The position numbers were made by a program, and so were the translations under genes. This document shows, piece after piece, positions 28,206 through 37,245 of a DNA stretch of 64,000 nt (position 1 is its first letter; the number at the start of each line of letters is the position of its first letter). The notes under the pieces are model-generated. The model saw only the letters and a program-made list of their open reading frames with translations, was not told the origin of the DNA and did not search any database. This DNA comes from Paenibacillaceae bacterium (GTDB lineage: Bacteria; Bacillota; Bacilli; Paenibacillales; NBRC-103111), in NCBI GenBank assembly GCA_029256185.1, contig JAQSYI010000013.1, positions 124,001 through 188,000 of the forward strand, written 5' to 3'.

Positions 28206-29363
28206 TTATTCCGATACGGCCTCATTTGCATCGTTTGCGGAGCCGATCAAGTTGGCAGGGCGTTCCCGGCTAGCAGGCTGCAGCAACTTTGTTACCGCTT
28301 CATCCAGCTCCAGGCAGTTTCCGCCGGCATCCAGCCATTCCTCCCGGATGAGAATATAGCTTGCACAACTGCTGCTTCCCAGCAGGTAGCTGTAGATAAT
28401 CTGGGCTTCATCAATCTCATGCTTGCTTACTTTTGGGGCTAGGGCAGCAGCCGCAGCCGGGAAATGCCGCAGGATACGCGACTTTACTTTGGCAGGCAGC
28501 CGCTTTCCGGCACTGCTCTTACCCACACGGCAGATCTCGCTGAAGAGAATCGTGTTCCTTCTTAACAAGATAAGCTTCAGGGAGCTGCTGTCCAACCACT
28601 CGACAATGGCAATGCTCCGGTTCTGCGCGGTGAAGCCGATTACTGCTTCTTTGTGCAGGAGAAATTCAACAGCGCTCACATAATCCCGGTATTTGGCCGC
28701 GGCTTCAAAATCATAGGCTTCCGCCGCGTCGGCCATTCTCTGCCTCATTCCGTCGAGGATGGCGGTGTCCTTGCCCTGCAGCAGGTCAATCAGCTTGTCC
28801 ATTACGGAATTATATGCCGCCGCGGCTTCGCCTCCCAGGCACATGCCGATGCACAAGCCCAGAGCATAGTTCAGACAGGCTGAATGCTTGAACGCGGGAT
28901 TGCCGCACATGAGCTTGTAGCATTCCTGAATGCCCTGGACGGCACGCTCCACGGTGTTTCTGCTTGTATAAGGGCCGAAATACAGGGCGTTGCCGTCTTC
29001 TTCAGCAGGGGCATGGGTGATTTCCAAGTGATGGAGCCCTCTTTCCGTACGAATCCCGATGTAGGAATACGCTTGAGGGGTCTTCATTTTCTTATTATAA
29101 GCAGGCTTCAGTTCTTTAATCAGCCGGCACTCCAGCATAAAGGCTTCAAACTCGGTATCTGTCTCTATGTAATCCAGATCCCGGATGCTGCGGACGAGCA
29201 GCTTTACTTTTTGCGGATGGGCCCGGGAATTTTGGAAATAGGACTGCACCCGCTTTTTGAGGCAGACGGATTTCCCCACATAGATGATAGAGCCGAGAGA
29301 GTCCTTCATGAGATAGACGCCCGGTGTGAGGGGGAGGTCTTTGATTTTTTGCGCCAAATCCAA
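28206..29363 (-). CDS. UvrC-like GIY-YIG endonuclease (lacks the C-terminal nuclease half)
   Basis: 385 residues from TTG 29363, which has a GGGGGG tract 6 nt upstream; ATG 29411 is an in-frame alternative without a clear site. It resembles the N-terminal half of UvrC: GIY-YIG domain (PGVYLMKD, IIYVGKS, KKRVQSYF, EFEAFMLEC) and a UvrB-binding UVR motif (about residues 190-230, YDFEAAAKYRDYV). The RNase H-like domain and helix-hairpin-helix of UvrC are missing, as in the Cho-type alternative incision nuclease. Cho makes the 3' incision in UvrB-marked damaged DNA. Four cysteines lie in the middle part (about 155-180). Function as a Cho-like enzyme is an inference from architecture. Confidence 0.8.
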   Translation of the reverse strand: MDLAQKIKDLPLTPGVYLMKDSLGSIIYVGKSVCLKKRVQSYFQNSRAHPQKVKLLVRSIRDLDYIETDTEFEAFMLECRLIKELKPAYNKKMKTPQAYSYIGIRTERGLHHLEITHAPAEEDGNALYFGPYTSRNTVERAVQGIQECYKLMCGNPAFKHSACLNYALGLCIGMCLGGEAAAAYNSVMDKLIDLLQGKDTAILDGMRQRMADAAEAYDFEAAAKYRDYVSAVEFLLHKEAVIGFTAQNRSIAIVEWLDSSSLKLILLRRNTILFSEICRVGKSSAGKRLPAKVKSRILRHFPAAAAALAPKVSKHEIDEAQIIYSYLLGSSSCASYILIREEWLDAGGNCLELDEAVTKLLQPASRERPANLIGSANDANEAVSE

Positions 29364-29453
29364 CGGAAGCCCCCCTTTGCGGAGAAATATCGGTACTTCA
29401 TCGAAATGCATGGATATATAGTTATTCTATATGAAAATAGCAAACCTTGCCTA

Positions 29454-29678
29454 TTATTTTCCTTCTGCAAACGGCATTCCTTTGGCCGCCAGCGCCTCCC
29501 GGAGTTGTACGATGGTTTTGGGCCCCATGCCGTGAAGCTTCGCAATGTCGGCTTCCTTCAACCCGGCCAGCTGCTCCAGCCGCGTATATCCGGCATGTAT
29601 AAGCGCTTGCCGGGCAGGCTTGGACAGCTTGAAGGGAAACCCGCCCTCTGTCTCAAAGTTCTTTTCGTTATCTGCCAC
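29454..29678 (-). CDS. Small helix-hairpin-helix / RpoA-CTD-like DNA-binding protein
   Basis: 74 residues from GTG 29678 (AAGGAG 11 nt upstream); GTG 29690 would add four residues but overlaps that site. The core LSKPARQALIHAGYTRLEQLAGL then KEADIAKLHGMGPKTIVQLREAL is the fold shared by the RNA polymerase alpha C-terminal domain and HhH DNA-binding modules. It lies 90 nt upstream of the UvrC-like gene on the same strand, which lacks the HhH module of full UvrC; the pairing may be meaningful but is unproved. Confidence 0.78.
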   Translation of the reverse strand: MADNEKNFETEGGFPFKLSKPARQALIHAGYTRLEQLAGLKEADIAKLHGMGPKTIVQLREALAAKGMPFAEGK

Positions 29679-29706
29679 GCGATCATTCACTCCTTTCTGC
29701 AGGGAT

Positions 29707-29760
29707 AAAAAAGGCCAACCCCTAATTCAGCAGCAACTGCTGGCACAGGGTCGGCCTTTT
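29707..29760 (-). terminator. Terminator after sodA
   Basis: Read on the minus strand, AAGGCCGACCC (29758-29748) pairs with the arm at 29721-29711 with one G-T pair and is followed by a T run (29712-29707). The loop contains its own CAGCAG/CTGCTG hairpin (29728-29742). It ends sodA transcription before the HhH gene. Confidence 0.75.
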
Positions 29761-29793
29761 GGGGTTTGCCTAGAACGTGTTTGCGTACACATC

Positions 29794-29810
29794 CTTGCAC
29801 AGTGTGCAAG
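29794..29810. other. Perfect dyad between sodA and its terminator
   Basis: CTTGCAC AGT GTGCAAG is a perfect 7-bp dyad with a 3-base centre. It lies 12 nt after the sodA stop codon, ahead of the terminator. It could stabilise the sodA mRNA 3' end or be a protein site; nothing else supports either. Confidence 0.4.
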
Positions 29811-29821
29811 AGGCACCCGGT

Positions 29822-30433
29822 TTATTTTGCCGCTTCGTAGCGTTTGTTCACCTCTGCCCAGTTAACGACGCTCCAGAAGGCGGCGATATAATCGGGGCGC
29901 TTGTTTTGGTACTTCAGGTAATAAGCATGCTCCCAGACATCCAATCCCAGAATCGGGGTATCGCCTTCGGAGATGGGGGAGTCTTGGTTAGGCAGGCTGT
30001 AAACCTTCAGCTTGCCTTCCTTGGTAACGGCGAGCCATGCCCAGCCGGAGCCAAAACGGGTAGCGGCGGCGGCAGCAAAGGTTTCCTTGAACTTATCGAA
30101 GCCTCCCAGTTCCGCTTCAATCGCTTCTGCCACTGCTCCGGTAGGAGCTCCCCCGGCATCGGGGCCGATGACTTCCCAGAAAAGAGAGTGATTATGATGA
30201 CCGCCGCCATTGTTGCGTACAGCAGCGCGGATATCCTCAGGGATGGCGCTCAAATCGGCAATCAGCTCTTCCAGACTCTTGTCATGAAGCTCCGGATGCT
30301 TATCAAGAGCAGCGTTCAGGTTCGTCACGTATGCGTTATGGTGGCGATCATGGTGAATGGACATGGTCGTTTCGTCGATGTACGGTTCCAATGCATTGTT
30401 AGCGTACGGGAGTGCTGGTAGTTGATGGGCCAT
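29822..30433 (-). CDS. sodA: Superoxide dismutase, Mn/Fe type
   Basis: 203 residues, the family's normal length, from ATG 30433 (AAGGAGG 10 nt upstream). It removes superoxide in the cytoplasm. Metal ligands are all present: histidine in [13 protein letters not shown], histidine in [13 protein letters not shown], and the aspartate and histidine in [14 protein letters not shown]. The [11 protein letters not shown] and DVWEHAYY context fits the manganese type. It has its own promoter with an inverted repeat at 30470-30501 and its own terminator. Confidence 0.97.
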   Translation of the reverse strand: MAHQLPALPYANNALEPYIDETTMSIHHDRHHNAYVTNLNAALDKHPELHDKSLEELIADLSAIPEDIRAAVRNNGGGHHNHSLFWEVIGPDAGGAPTGAVAEAIEAELGGFDKFKETFAAAAATRFGSGWAWLAVTKEGKLKVYSLPNQDSPISEGDTPILGLDVWEHAYYLKYQNKRPDYIAAFWSVVNWAEVNKRYEAAK

Positions 30434-30469
30434 AGTAATAAATCCTCCTTCGGAATGTTGTTTACAACC

Positions 30470-30501
30470 ATTATTATCCACGAATAATGATAATAATGCA
30501 A
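30470..30501 (-). promoter_or_regulatory. sodA promoter overlapped by a 9-bp inverted repeat
   Basis: On the minus strand TTGCAT (30501-30496), a 17-bp spacer and GATAAT (30478-30473) form a good sigma-A promoter. ATTATTATC (30470-30478) and GATAATAAT (30489-30497) are a perfect 9-bp inverted repeat that covers the -10 and most of the spacer, a place suited to a repressor. The AT-rich GATAAT half-site recalls Fur-family operators, but the 10-bp centre is too long for a classic box. The rest of the 30434-30789 gap holds the GH88 promoter region; TACAAT at 30737-30742 is the best -10 there, without a good -35. Confidence 0.5.
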
Positions 30502-30789
30502 CTAAAATGTTTAGAAAGTCGCGATCTTCATCAATTCTTCATGTTATCCTGCGTGGGACGACTCCAAGCCGCAGGACATTCCCCATTATTATACCCCTAA
30601 TGCAATGGTTATACCTCTTTTTCTATGGCTATGATAGACCTCGGCAGGTTTCTTGATGAATTTGCCTTGAACCCGATCTTACAGATGGGCAGTTGACCAT
30701 ACAGGTGAGTTATTCAATTAGGTCTGGGTTGCTGATACAATCAGCTTGAGCTTAGCGGCTCATCTCACATTAACGGCAGGGGGATGAAC

Positions 30790-31908
30790 ATGGAACACAT
30801 CTGGCAAAAAGAAATCGAGCTTATTATCGGGACAATTGATCAGAACATGAAGAAATTCGGCAGCCGTTTCCCGCACATACACAGGGAAGGAATTTATTCG
30901 GAGAGCTTCTCAGCGGACGGCAGCTGGACCGGGTCTTTTTGGACGGGGATGGTAGCTCTGGCCTTTCGGCACACGGGGGACCCGCGCTATAAGGAGTATC
31001 TGTACACCTATTTGCCCCAATATCAAGAAAGGCTGCGGAGCGGTTATACCGACCATGATCTGGGCTTCCTGTACCAGCTTTATGCTGTTGAAGCCTTCCG
31101 GCTGACCGGGGATGAGGTATTCCGCAGTCTGGGTCTGGCGGCTGCGGATATGCTGCTCTTGCGGTACAATGAAAGAGGACAATTTATCCGGGCATGGGGT
31201 CCTCTCAGCAGTGATATCCGCAGCGGCAAGATCATTATTGACTGCATGATGAATCTGCCGCTGCTTCATTCCGCCTCCCTGCTGACGGGTGAGGACAAAT
31301 ACCGCCAAGCGGCTTGTGCTCATGCGGAATCCAGCAGGGCTCACTTGATCCGGCCGGATTACACCACGTATCATACCTTCGATTTCGATCCCGTTACCGG
31401 GAAACCAATAGGCGGCTGCCGCGAGGACGGATATAGCGATGAATCCACGTGGTCCCGCGGCCAGGCCTGGGGAATCTACGGTTTTACACTGGCAGCCAAG
31501 CATACCGGAGAAGAGAAGTTTCTCATTACCGCCCAGGGGATGGCGGATTTCTTCATGGCGCACACCCCTGAGGGGAAAATTCCCCCGTGGGATTTTCGGC
31601 TGCCCGATGATGCTCCCCAGCTTCTGGACACCTCCGCAGCGGCCATCGCCATCTCAGGCATGTTGGATCTGGCCGAGGCGGTGACGGACTCGAAGCAGGC
31701 CAAGCGCTACCGTGAATGGGCGCTGCAAGCGCTGCAGACGCTGCAGGAATGCGCTTCAGCCAGAGAGCGGACCCAAGGGATACTGCCGTGCAGCTATGCC
31801 AGAACCGATCAGGGAGCGGCTCATCATTATACGATCTGGGGAGATTATTATTATTTGGAGGCGCTGGGCAAGGCAGCTGGCTGCAACTGGCAGCTGTGGA
31901 CGCTGTAG
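30790..31908 (+). CDS. GH88-family unsaturated glucuronyl hydrolase
   Basis: 372 residues from ATG 30790 (AGGGGG 6 nt upstream; the ATG at 30784 directly abuts that site). No signal peptide, so cytoplasmic. The (alpha/alpha)6-barrel family removes the unsaturated uronic acid that polysaccharide lyases leave at the non-reducing end. Two aspartates match the catalytic pair by motif and 61-residue spacing: D90 in YTDHDLGFLY and D151 in IIIDCMMNLPLL. Other family marks are TWSRGQAWGIYGF and PPWDFRLPD. It is the first gene of an operon with a membrane AraC regulator, a solute-binding lipoprotein and two permeases. Confidence 0.92.
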   Translation: MEHIWQKEIELIIGTIDQNMKKFGSRFPHIHREGIYSESFSADGSWTGSFWTGMVALAFRHTGDPRYKEYLYTYLPQYQERLRSGYTDHDLGFLYQLYAVEAFRLTGDEVFRSLGLAAADMLLLRYNERGQFIRAWGPLSSDIRSGKIIIDCMMNLPLLHSASLLTGEDKYRQAACAHAESSRAHLIRPDYTTYHTFDFDPVTGKPIGGCREDGYSDESTWSRGQAWGIYGFTLAAKHTGEEKFLITAQGMADFFMAHTPEGKIPPWDFRLPDDAPQLLDTSAAAIAISGMLDLAEAVTDSKQAKRYREWALQALQTLQECASARERTQGILPCSYARTDQGAAHHYTIWGDYYYLEALGKAAGCNWQLWTL

Positions 31909-31975
31909 GCCAGGGCCTGGCCCTTCACAAGCGCCGCCTTTCTGCTGGCAGAAGACAGAATCGTGAGGTGAGAGC

Positions 31976-34342
31976 ATGGACAAGCAAGCAGGCAAGCGCT
32001 TCGGGTTTCGCTTCGGACTAACCGGAGCCATGGTGCCCCTGTTCTGGTCATATATTGTCATTCTGCTGCTGGCCGTAATTACCGGCGGTTTGCTGTATTG
32101 GAAGGCCAAGGATGTGGTGGAGAGGACAGTGGACCATACCAATACCGCCATGCTCGGACAGCTTCGGGAGCTGGCCGACAGCCGCTTAAACGAGATTGAG
32201 CTGCTGGAGCAGCAGATTGCCATGCATCCCAAGCTATACCGGATTCTGAACAGCAGCGATCTGACGACGGGACAGGGCGCCTTCGAAGCGGTGGAATTCA
32301 CCGGGGACCTGCACCGTTATAAGAATCTCAGCCGATTTGTCTACGATTATTACATTTATATCCCCAAATCGGGTATCATGATCGGCCCGAATGTGAAGAC
32401 GTCTCCCGAGATCCTGTTTGATAACGTCTACCGGTTTGACGGCCAGGACAGTGGGGATTGGGTAGCCGAATTCGAGCAGAAGCGCCATTACCGCACCATG
32501 AAGCCCGCAGTTAAAGTGCGCAACGATATGAACCAGACCCGGTCGATTATCAGCTATATGTTCTCCATTGCCGGGAGTGAGAGCTCCTCTGTCAGCGCTA
32601 CCCTGCTAATCATGGTTGACGAAGAGGAGCTGCGGCATATGTTCCTGCCCCTTGCCGAGGCGGGCGGGGGGAGCATTTATCTTGTGGATCCGGAAGACCG
32701 GATTATAAGTACAACGTCCCAAGCAAAGGATGATATCCGATTCTCCTATGGGGCAATGCCGGGGAACAGCGGTAAGCTGGAGTACCGCGAGAACGGCCGG
32801 GATATGGTCCTGTCCTACTCCACCTCATCTGTGAACGGGTGGAAGTATGTGCTTGCCGTACCGCGGGATATTTTTCTCAACCAGGTCAATTTAGTGAAGA
32901 AGTGGGCGATTATCCTGTTATGCATCTCCTCGTTCGGCGGAGCGGCGGCATCCTTCTATCTCGCATATCGCAATTATGTGCCGCTTCGCGACCTGGTTCG
33001 CGGAGTCATGTCCGGAAGCGGGCGGGAGGCCAAGCGGGGCATGAATGAATATGAGCTGCTTAAAGGGATGATTGAATCTGCCCGGTTAACGGAGTCGGAG
33101 CTTCGGGAGCGGCTATCCCAGCATGCTCCGATTATTCGCAACAATTTCCTGCAGCGGTTTATCCGGGGCTATGTGGAGGAGACGGAGCTAGGCGGAGATT
33201 CTTTGCAGGCAATGGGGGTTCGGTTCTTGTCCACCTGTTATGCCGTGATTCTGCTGGATGTAGAGAAAAGCAAGGAGGACAGCGATGACAAGGATGAGCA
33301 GGAATGGCCGTTTATCAGCTTCGTTATCTCCAATATCGCCACGGAGCTGGCGAATGTTGCCCATCTGGGGTATGTGACGGAGATGGAGCGGGGCAGACTG
33401 GCGCTGCTGATCAACTTCCGCGAGGAACGGCTGCCGCAGGCGGAGCAGGATATAACCTCCCTGATGGATAAGCTGGTCTTTCTCTTGGAGCGCCGGTTTC
33501 ATCTGCGCTTGTCTGTGGGCAGAAGCGGGATTGTTCACGAAACGGGCATGCTGGGAGAGGCATTCCGCGAGGCGCTGCGGAGGCTGGACAAGACCGGAGC
33601 TGCCGCGGGTGAAGCAGTGTCTGCCGCCATGGAGGCGGGGAGCAACCTTCAGGCCCGTTACGACTACCCGCTGGAGGTAGAGCAGCAATTGGTCAATCTG
33701 GTCAAGTCAGGGGAAGAGGACAAGACACTCAAGCTGCTTGCGGCCCTCTATCAGGAAAATGCCGACAGCCGGGCGGTTGCTCCCGCTTACGGCTATTGTC
33801 TGCTTCATGCCATGGCAGGAACTCTTCTGCGGATTGTGCAGAATACGGCTCAGGCTGAGCCTGTTGTATTGGAGCGGCTGCTCTTGTCCGGGGACTGGCA
33901 GGGCGCTGGAGAGCAGCAGCTTAACGAGCGCTTCCTGCAGCTTCAGGAGGATTATCGGATCATATGCCGGCAGTGGAAGGCTGGCCGCAGCAATCAAGGA
34001 GAGATGATGATCAAGGAAATCCGGCGTTTTGTCAACGCCCATTATGGCGACAACATGCTGAGTGTGGGGAAGATTGCCGATCATCTGGAGATTACTCAGC
34101 CTTATCTGTCTGCATTCTTCAAAAAAGCCACGGGTCAGAATATCGCCGATTTCATCGCCTCTGTCCGTATCGCGCAAGCAAAAAGGCTGCTTGCAGAGAC
34201 CACTTGCACAGTAGCCCAAATTGCCGAGATGGTGGGTTATGCCAATGACATCGGTTTTATCCGCTTTTTTCGGAAAAGTGAGGGGATTACACCGGGCGCA
34301 TACCGCACAAACGTAGCATCGGATCGTTCATCTTATATATAG
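31976..34342 (+). CDS. Membrane-bound AraC-type regulator with extracellular sensor
   Basis: 788 residues. A membrane segment (about 20-42), an extracellular Cache-like region (about 45-295), a second membrane segment (about 300-325), a long helical cytoplasmic part and a C-terminal AraC DNA-binding domain (about 680-780: VGKIADHLEITQPYLSAFFKKA and VAQIAEMVGYANDIGFIRFF). This is a one-component sensor that couples an outside ligand directly to DNA binding. GAGGTGA lies 8 nt before ATG 31976. It follows the GH88 gene by 67 nt and precedes the transport genes, so the operon is probably its target. The ligand is presumably the imported oligosaccharide or its binding protein. Confidence 0.9.
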   Translation: MDKQAGKRFGFRFGLTGAMVPLFWSYIVILLLAVITGGLLYWKAKDVVERTVDHTNTAMLGQLRELADSRLNEIELLEQQIAMHPKLYRILNSSDLTTGQGAFEAVEFTGDLHRYKNLSRFVYDYYIYIPKSGIMIGPNVKTSPEILFDNVYRFDGQDSGDWVAEFEQKRHYRTMKPAVKVRNDMNQTRSIISYMFSIAGSESSSVSATLLIMVDEEELRHMFLPLAEAGGGSIYLVDPEDRIISTTSQAKDDIRFSYGAMPGNSGKLEYRENGRDMVLSYSTSSVNGWKYVLAVPRDIFLNQVNLVKKWAIILLCISSFGGAAASFYLAYRNYVPLRDLVRGVMSGSGREAKRGMNEYELLKGMIESARLTESELRERLSQHAPIIRNNFLQRFIRGYVEETELGGDSLQAMGVRFLSTCYAVILLDVEKSKEDSDDKDEQEWPFISFVISNIATELANVAHLGYVTEMERGRLALLINFREERLPQAEQDITSLMDKLVFLLERRFHLRLSVGRSGIVHETGMLGEAFREALRRLDKTGAAAGEAVSAAMEAGSNLQARYDYPLEVEQQLVNLVKSGEEDKTLKLLAALYQENADSRAVAPAYGYCLLHAMAGTLLRIVQNTAQAEPVVLERLLLSGDWQGAGEQQLNERFLQLQEDYRIICRQWKAGRSNQGEMMIKEIRRFVNAHYGDNMLSVGKIADHLEITQPYLSAFFKKATGQNIADFIASVRIAQAKRLLAETTCTVAQIAEMVGYANDIGFIRFFRKSEGITPGAYRTNVASDRSSYI

Positions 34343-34553
34343 ATCATCTGTATCAGAGCAAAAGATAGAGAATCTAACAATCAGGCCATTCCCTTGAATC
34401 CGGCTGCTGCCTTATGCTCAAGCAGCGGTCATGCTAGCGGCGGACCGCAGCATCCAGCAGCAGCCCGCAGTGAGCGGCAAAGCCTGCCCTGCGTTGCCAG
34501 CTGCTGGTGAAGCCGGTTTTTGCCGGCCCAAAAACATTTTAGGGGGAATAACC

Positions 34554-36203
34554 ATGAACAGGTTCAGAGGAAAAAGGATGACAGCCGCATCGATGGCGGC
34601 GGTGTTAACTGCGGCAGTCTTGGCAGCAGGCTGCAGCGACCAGAAAGAAGAAGGCGCGGTGACGGCATCGCCTGGCGCAAGCACAGCTGCAACCGCTTCC
34701 CAGGCTCCGCAAGGCGACAAGATTGTATCGCAGCCGCTAACCTTGTCTTATTATGTCCAGCTCACTGCCAGCCGTCCTGACGGAATGACCTCACTCAATG
34801 ATATGGAAGCCTACAAGGAACTGGAAAAAAGAACCGGAATCCACCTGGAATTCCAGCATCCCGCCAGCGGACAGGAGCAGAATCAATTTAACCTGATGAT
34901 GAGCTCGGGCAAATATGCGGATGTCATCGAGTGGAACTGGAACAATTATCCCGGTGGGGGACGGGGAGCGCTGGATAGCGGCGCGATCATCCGGCTAAAT
35001 GATTATATTCAGAAGTATGCGCCCAATCTGAGCAAGATTCTGGCGGAGCAGCCCGAGGTGCGCAAGCAAATCTCCACGGATAACGGAGATATCTATGCCT
35101 TTCCGTTCTTGAAGACGGACCCGTATCTGCGAACATATTTTGGCATTGGCGTCCGGCAGGATTGGCTGGATAAGCTGCAGCTTGCCATGCCGACGACGAT
35201 TGATGAATGGTATGGAGTGTTGAAGGCATTTAAGACCAAGGACCCTAACGGCAACGGAAAGGCGGATGAGCTTCCCCTGCTGCTGCTTAAGGGCAAGCTC
35301 AATTGGGGCAATATTTTCATCAACGCCTGGGGCATCCGCAATGATTTCTATGTAGATAACGGGAAAGTGCAGTATGGAGCATTGACGCCCCAATTCAAGG
35401 AATTCCTGACTACCATGCATTCCTGGTACCAGGAGGGGCTCATCGATCCCGATTATGCTGCCACCGATGACAAGCAGAAGAATGCCAAGGTGACGGCCGA
35501 GCTGGTGGGAGCTACAGATGTGACGGTGGGCGGCGGCATCGGTACCTATATGAATGCGATGAAGGATAAGAATCCCTCCTTCAATCTGGCTGGGGCCCCT
35601 TATCCCACGCTGAAAAAGGGAGAGCGTCCGGTTCTCGGTCAGGCGGAGCCCATCTTCAACGGACTGGGAGCCTCCATTACCAAGAACAACAAATCGATTA
35701 TAGAGACGGTGAAATGGCTGGATTACAAGTACGGCGAGGCAGGGTCCATGCTGTTCAATTTCGGCATCGAAGGAAAAAGCTATAAGCTGGAGAATGGCTA
35801 TCCCCACTATACGGAAGAGGTCCTAAAGAACCCGCAGGGCTTGTCCTTCGCAGTGGCCCTGAATAAATACGCCCTTCCCTTCGGCGCTCCGCTGGTGCAG
35901 GATAAGCGCTATATGGAGCAAAGCGCTGCCCTTCCCCAGCAGAAGGAAGCCCTTAATACATGGATACAGCCGGACAACACGGGCTGGCTGCCGCCGCTGT
36001 CGCTGACCACTGAGGAAGCGGCGAGAATGTCGGCCATCATGAATGACGTCAAAACCTATAATGATGAAATGTTTGACAAGTTTATTATGGGCGTCGAACC
36101 GCTGGAAAAATTCGATACGTTCCTCAAAAACTTGAATAACATGGGCATTCAGGAGGCTGTAGGCATCCAACAGAAGGCGTTGGACCGCTATTCGAAGCGT
36201 TAG
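34554..36203 (+). CDS. ABC transporter solute-binding lipoprotein (LplA type)
   Basis: 549 residues from ATG 34554 (AGGGGG 7 nt upstream); longer in-frame starts lack a signal peptide at the N-terminus and are rejected. The lipobox LAAGC gives C27 as the lipid anchor. The mature part is a large type of extracellular binding protein seen next to LplB/LplC permeases (DVIEWNWNNYPGG, DPNGNGKADELPL with a calcium-loop look, VKWLDYKYGEAG). It should capture an oligosaccharide outside the cell and hand it to the two permeases that follow. The 211 nt before it holds a small CCGG-T5G-CCGG hairpin ahead of the ribosome site. Confidence 0.92.
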   Translation: MNRFRGKRMTAASMAAVLTAAVLAAGCSDQKEEGAVTASPGASTAATASQAPQGDKIVSQPLTLSYYVQLTASRPDGMTSLNDMEAYKELEKRTGIHLEFQHPASGQEQNQFNLMMSSGKYADVIEWNWNNYPGGGRGALDSGAIIRLNDYIQKYAPNLSKILAEQPEVRKQISTDNGDIYAFPFLKTDPYLRTYFGIGVRQDWLDKLQLAMPTTIDEWYGVLKAFKTKDPNGNGKADELPLLLLKGKLNWGNIFINAWGIRNDFYVDNGKVQYGALTPQFKEFLTTMHSWYQEGLIDPDYAATDDKQKNAKVTAELVGATDVTVGGGIGTYMNAMKDKNPSFNLAGAPYPTLKKGERPVLGQAEPIFNGLGASITKNNKSIIETVKWLDYKYGEAGSMLFNFGIEGKSYKLENGYPHYTEEVLKNPQGLSFAVALNKYALPFGAPLVQDKRYMEQSAALPQQKEALNTWIQPDNTGWLPPLSLTTEEAARMSAIMNDVKTYNDEMFDKFIMGVEPLEKFDTFLKNLNNMGIQEAVGIQQKALDRYSKR

Positions 36204-36289
36204 CCGGCAATTGCACGGGACTGTGGGCAAGCTGGCGCAGCCGCCCCGGTCCCGTGCTTTGGCAAAGAAAGAAGGGTGTGACATTTTTT

Positions 36290-37192
36290 ATGAAGCTTAT
36301 GAGAGAACTGGCACGCAACAAATATATTTATTTCATGCTGCTGCCCGTGGTGGCTTATTATTTAATCTTCCTGTATTCACCCATGTATGGGCTGCAAATT
36401 GCCTTCAAGGATTTCTCCCCGGCCAAGGGGATTTGGAGTAGCGAGTGGGTGGGGCTGAAGCATTTCATCTCCTTCTACCACAGCTTCTTCTTCGGGCGGC
36501 TGATCCGTAATACACTGCTTATCAGCTTCTATGAGCTGATCTTCAGCTTCCCTGCGCCGATCCTGCTGGCGCTGCTGCTTAACGAGCTCCGCAACCGCTT
36601 CTTTAAAAGTGTGGTGCAGTCCATTACGTATCTCCCTCACTTTATCTCAATGGTAGTGGTGGCGGGCATGATGGTGGATTTTCTGGCAGCGGATGGACTC
36701 GTCAACCGGCTTACTTCCATGTTCGGCGCAAGCCCCGTCTCCTTCCTGATCCGGCCGGAATGGTTCCGGACTGTGTATGTGGCCTCCGGCATCTGGCAAG
36801 GGGTTGGCTGGGGTTCAATCATTTATTTGGCGGCGATTGCCGGCATCAATCCTACGCTGTACGAAGCGGCGCGGGCAGACGGAGCGGGGCGCTTCCGGCA
36901 GATGCTGCATATTACGCTGCCGGGCATTATGCCCACAGTGGTCATCATGCTTATTCTGCGCTGCGGAAGCCTCCTGTCGGGAGGAAGCATGGAGAAGATT
37001 CTGCTGCTGTACAACTCCACCACCTATGAGACCGCTGATGTGATTTCCACCTTCGTTTACCGCAGGGGGCTGCTGCAGATGGACTACGGCTTCTCCGCAG
37101 CTATCGGACTGTTGAATAATGTGGTGAATTTCATCATGCTCCTGTCGGCTAACGCGATAAGCCGGAAGGTAAGTGAGCACAAGCTATGGTAA
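36290..37192 (+). CDS. ABC transporter permease, LplB type
   Basis: 300 residues from ATG 36290 (AAGGGTG about 11 nt upstream; GTG 36278 and GTG 36254 are in-frame alternatives). Six membrane segments, beginning YIYFMLLPVVAYYLIF. The permease loop EAARADGAGRFRQMLHITLPGI, given here by its parts EAARADGAGR and ITLPGI, is the EAA motif that contacts the ATPase. It lies in the operon after the binding protein. No ATPase gene is present; a shared MsmX/UgpC-type ATPase encoded elsewhere is usual for this subfamily. Confidence 0.93.
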   Translation: MKLMRELARNKYIYFMLLPVVAYYLIFLYSPMYGLQIAFKDFSPAKGIWSSEWVGLKHFISFYHSFFFGRLIRNTLLISFYELIFSFPAPILLALLLNELRNRFFKSVVQSITYLPHFISMVVVAGMMVDFLAADGLVNRLTSMFGASPVSFLIRPEWFRTVYVASGIWQGVGWGSIIYLAAIAGINPTLYEAARADGAGRFRQMLHITLPGIMPTVVIMLILRCGSLLSGGSMEKILLLYNSTTYETADVISTFVYRRGLLQMDYGFSAAIGLLNNVVNFIMLLSANAISRKVSEHKLW

Positions 37193-37245
37193 CGCTGCTG
37201 CGCAAGGCAGGTATCCTGCAGAAAACCCATAGGAGGAGTCGCCTC

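Noticed and set aside
34431-34553. N-terminal extension of the first binding protein
   Set aside because: It would bury the lipoprotein signal peptide; ATG 34554 has a clear ribosome site and puts the lipobox at residue 27.
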